Shown here in pieces: positions 7,046 through 9,047 of a stretch of 9,047 nt of DNA (positions are counted from its first letter, which is position 1; each line of letters opens with the position of its first letter). The stretch spans positions 1 to 9,047 of the forward strand of contig RFJX01000216.1 in NCBI GenBank assembly GCA_003694425.1, written 5' to 3'. The translations under genes and the position numbers were made by a program. The notes under the pieces were generated by a model that saw nothing but the letters and a program-made list of their open reading frames with translations, was not told the DNA's origin and made no database searches. The DNA comes from Gammaproteobacteria bacterium. Its GTDB lineage: Bacteria > Pseudomonadota > Gammaproteobacteria > J113.

Positions 7046-7057
7046 CCCCGGCGGTTC
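7043..7057 (-). other. Small hairpin at the 3' end of the kinase-RNase Z gene
   Basis: GAACC-GCCGG-GGTTC on the minus strand forms a perfect 5-bp stem with a 5-base loop, starting within the stop codon (TGA 7058-7056). No T-run follows, so it is at best a weak or factor-dependent terminator. Confidence 0.25.
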
Positions 7058-8993
7058 ATGCCGGCCAGGCGGGCGGGCAGACCACGCGGGGGAAGCCCTC
7101 GCGCAGCTCCCGCAGCAGCAGGTCCGGGTCCTGCTGGTAGCGGCGGGAGAAGTGGAAGGGATAGAGGCGCCCCACCCCGGCGGCCGTGGCGATCTCGGTA
7201 CAGGCGCGGGTGGTGAGGTGGCCGTTGCGGGCGGCGTTCTCCGCCTCCGCCTCGGCGAAACAGGCCTCGCAGATCAGGGTGTGGGCATTGCGGGCAAAGG
7301 GGATCAGCCGCACCCTGTTGGATTTGCTATCAAATATATCAGTCACATACACAAGCTTCTTTCCAGGATTTATCAGTAGCAGATCCGGCGCGATGTCGGC
7401 CACCCGCACCCTGCCGCCATCCGGCAGGAGGAGCAGTCGATCCGGTTCGCCTTCCAGCACCCGCTGCTTCAGTTCCGTCAGCCAGGGACCGGGCTCCAGC
7501 CCCCGGGCCAGCAGACGGTCCTTGCGGATGTTGAGGGTGCGATCCAGCTCCAGGGCGAAGGCCAGTACCGGGGTATGGTGGTCCAGCTCGATGGCCCGCA
7601 CCCGGAAGCCCGGCTCCGCCAGCAGCAGCCCCTCCTCCACCGGCAGCGGGTCCAGCGCCTGCATCCCCGCTCGCCCCGCCTTGTGCCGGCTGCGCCGGAT
7701 CCATCCTCCGTGCAGTTCCCGCACCTCGAACTCCGGGCCGTTGTCCCCGATCCGGTCCCAGAGGAAGCCCCGGATCAGGCAGTCGATGTGTCCCGCCAGC
7801 CCCGGTGGACCATGGATGCGGCAGGGCGGGAACTCGCCGAGGCGCGACCTGAGCAGCCAGATGAAGCCGCTGAGGTGGTCCATGTGGGCGTGGGAGATGA
7901 AGATGTCCGAGACCTGATGCGCCAGCCGGGCCCAGAGGCGCGAACCCTCCCCCAGGTCGAACAGCAGGCTGCGGCCCAGGTGGCGGAAGCGCAGATGGAG
8001 CAGGGGGTCGCCGAAGACCCCGTTGACCAGGGTGAAATCGACCGCCCCCATCCGCCCCGTGAGCGGGGCCTCGGGTGGCGGCATGCGCGGCGGGGTCGCC
8101 GCCGGTGCCCGCCGCTCCTTCTGGCTCAGAAAGGGTGGGGCCGTGCGCAACAGGCCATGTTCGTCACGGCGCGCATCCCGCACCAGCAGGGTATCCGCAT
8201 CGGCCAGCGAGACAGCGGACGCGGGGGCCGGCAGGCGCAGGGCGATCGCGCCGCCATCGAGCCCCTCCACCTCGCCCAGGGCCAGGCAGCGGCCCTGGCG
8301 CAGCAGGGCCGCCTGGCGGCCGGTCCAGGCATCGGGCAGGTCCGTGGGGGGTGGTGTGCCGGTCAGGTTCAGCCCTGCCAGCGGCAGGGCGCAGTGGGAG
8401 GAGGTCGCCAGATGCTCCTCCCAGAGCCGGGTGCGCAGCCGCGCCCGGGCCAGGTCCCCCGGCCGCTGCGCCGCCGCCGGCGCCTCCAGCAGCAGGAGCT
8501 CACAGGGCTGGGCCCGCAGCTCCGCCTCCAGCGGCCAGCGCCCTCCCCTGCCCAGGGCGAGGATCTTCTCCACCCGGACCTCCCTGACCAGCGCACCGAG
8601 CAGCTCCCGGCCGGCCACGCCCCTCACCACACCGGGGGTGTCCACCAGCAGCACCCCCGGACCGGCCTGCACCAGGAGGCGGGCCACGGCCGCCACCAGC
8701 GGCAGCCGGAACCGCCCCGCGTCCAGGGTGCAGAGCGGTTCCCAGGCGATCGGCCGCCATCTCTCCCGCCACTCCCCCAGGGAGACGGTACCGGGAATGC
8801 CGAAGGCCGGATTTCCGGGATCGGCTCCGAGGCACCAGCAGGCCCGCCCCCGGGCGGCCAGCTCCCGGGCGAGGGCCCCCGCCAGGGTGGATTTGCCGGT
8901 CCCCGGCGCCCCGAACAGGAGCACCCGCCCTGCCAGCGATTCCGCAAGCTCAGCGAGCGACTCCTTGCCTGTACTGCTATCCGGCCTGTTCAA
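7056..8993 (-). CDS. Fusion of Clp1-like polynucleotide kinase domain and RNase Z (metallo-beta-lactamase fold)
   Basis: This 645-aa protein is about twice the length of a normal short RNase Z. Residues 1-285 look like a Clp1/Grc3 RNA 5'-hydroxyl kinase: Walker A GAPGTGKST (28-36), GADPGNPAFGIPGTVSLG (56-73), VDTPGVVRGVAGRELL (117-132), and a beta-rich region (225-285). A Pro/Ala/Arg-rich linker (about 286-314) leads to a complete RNase Z: FDLGEGS (345-351), SHAHMDH ligands His368/His370/Asp372/His373, His472 or His473 in LDHHTP, Asp552 in VYVTDIFD, HLTT (592-595) and FHFSRRY with His614. RNase Z cuts 3' trailers from tRNA precursors; the kinase would phosphorylate 5'-OH RNA ends. The start is TTG at 8993, because an in-frame TAG lies 12 codons upstream and the G-run at 9002-8997 is a poor ribosome site. 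GTG at 8924 (Val24) is the alternative. RNase Z is sure; kinase identity is probable; joint function is inferred. Confidence 0.88.
   Translation of the reverse strand: MNRPDSSTGKESLAELAESLAGRVLLFGAPGTGKSTLAGALARELAARGRACWCLGADPGNPAFGIPGTVSLGEWRERWRPIAWEPLCTLDAGRFRLPLVAAVARLLVQAGPGVLLVDTPGVVRGVAGRELLGALVREVRVEKILALGRGGRWPLEAELRAQPCELLLLEAPAAAQRPGDLARARLRTRLWEEHLATSSHCALPLAGLNLTGTPPPTDLPDAWTGRQAALLRQGRCLALGEVEGLDGGAIALRLPAPASAVSLADADTLLVRDARRDEHGLLRTAPPFLSQKERRAPAATPPRMPPPEAPLTGRMGAVDFTLVNGVFGDPLLHLRFRHLGRSLLFDLGEGSRLWARLAHQVSDIFISHAHMDHLSGFIWLLRSRLGEFPPCRIHGPPGLAGHIDCLIRGFLWDRIGDNGPEFEVRELHGGWIRRSRHKAGRAGMQALDPLPVEEGLLLAEPGFRVRAIELDHHTPVLAFALELDRTLNIRKDRLLARGLEPGPWLTELKQRVLEGEPDRLLLLPDGGRVRVADIAPDLLLINPGKKLVYVTDIFDSKSNRVRLIPFARNAHTLICEACFAEAEAENAARNGHLTTRACTEIATAAGVGRLYPFHFSRRYQQDPDLLLRELREGFPRVVCPPAWPA
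7317..7379 (-). other. AT-rich patch with atypical codons inside the RNase Z domain
   Basis: I count 21 G/C of 60 bases (35%) in 7321-7380, against about 70% around it. It encodes residues 541-559 (INPGKKLVYVTDIFDSKSN), including the motif IV Asp552. Codons switch abruptly to ATA, AAT, CCT, GGA, CTT, TAT, GAT, ATA, TTT, which are scarce elsewhere in the window. The reading frame is intact on both sides. Confidence 0.7.
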
Positions 8994-9006
8994 GAGCCCC
9001 CCAACC

Positions 9007-9047
9007 GATGACTGAAAACTGACTACTGACTACTGACAACCGACAAC
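9007..9047. repeat. Degenerate 7-bp tandem repeat tract (runs off the window edge)
   Basis: On the plus strand successive heptamers read GATGACT, GAAAACT, GACTACT, GACTACT, GACAACC, GACAAC(c). On the minus strand the unit is roughly GTNNTCR. Six units are visible and the tract continues past 9047. It occupies the space just upstream of the kinase-RNase Z gene and brings an in-frame TAG stop, which sets the upstream limit of that gene. Heptamer repeats of this general kind are known in other bacteria (for example cyanobacterial STRRs). Confidence 0.75.

Noticed and set aside
6337..8993. Idea that the kinase-RNase Z fusion repairs tRNAs cut by the neighbouring VapC toxin
   Set aside because: PIN-domain nucleases leave 5'-phosphate and 3'-OH ends, so a 5'-OH kinase would not be needed. 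The genes also have separate regulatory signals, and no ligase is present.
7575..9011. Plus-strand open frame of 478 codons opposite the kinase-RNase Z gene
   Set aside because: It is Pro/Gln/Arg-rich with no domain, and it is explained as an antisense shadow of the minus-strand gene, which carries full catalytic motifs.
1..9047. CRISPR arrays, tRNA or rRNA genes, insertion sequences
   Set aside because: No spaced direct repeats, no tRNA-like cloverleaf or CCA end, and no transposase or terminal inverted repeats were seen. The only tandem repeat is the heptamer tract at the right edge.

Overview
The window is GC-rich (about 70% in most stretches I counted) and every gene I can support lies on the minus strand. 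Gene families and style (GTG starts, 4-nt stop/start overlaps, an HAE-1 RND pump, a formate-dehydrogenase-type ferredoxin, vapBC) suggest a high-GC proteobacterium. A gammaproteobacterium of the Chromatiales type is my guess, and the sequence alone does not prove it.

Reading in the direction of transcription (right to left): (a) 9047-8994 is a tract of degenerate 7-bp tandem repeats that runs off the window edge and abuts the next gene. (b) 8993-7056 encodes a 645-aa protein that joins a Clp1/Grc3-like P-loop polynucleotide-kinase domain to a complete RNase Z metallo-beta-lactamase domain. This is the most unusual object in the window. A sharp AT-rich patch sits inside it, exactly over metal-ligand motif IV. 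(c) 6983-6337 is a compact type II toxin-antitoxin pair (ribbon-helix-helix antitoxin, PIN-domain VapC toxin), preceded by a 21-bp palindromic operator. (d) 6263-1535 is a three-gene efflux operon: TetR-family repressor, periplasmic adaptor, RND pump. Its genes overlap by 4 nt, and a recognisable promoter is overlaid by a 22-bp imperfect palindrome. No outer-membrane channel gene is present. (e) 1383-1 holds a PEBP (YbhB/YbcL) protein overlapping by 4 nt with a partial 4Fe-4S protein. The latter resembles the ferredoxin-like accessory proteins of formate dehydrogenase clusters, and its second cluster motif lacks one expected cysteine.

The efflux genes form a self-contained, probably autoregulated unit: the repressor binds its own promoter and is relieved by an unknown inducer, after which adaptor and pump are made together. 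vapBC likewise looks autoregulated. The kinase-RNase Z fusion stands alone. Its chemistry (5'-end phosphorylation plus 3'-end cleavage of tRNA precursors) suggests an RNA end-processing or repair role, but no companion ligase or other RNA-repair gene is visible. The longest plus-strand open frames are antisense shadows of the pump and of the fusion gene. The longest gene-free stretch is about 150 bp (1384-1534).
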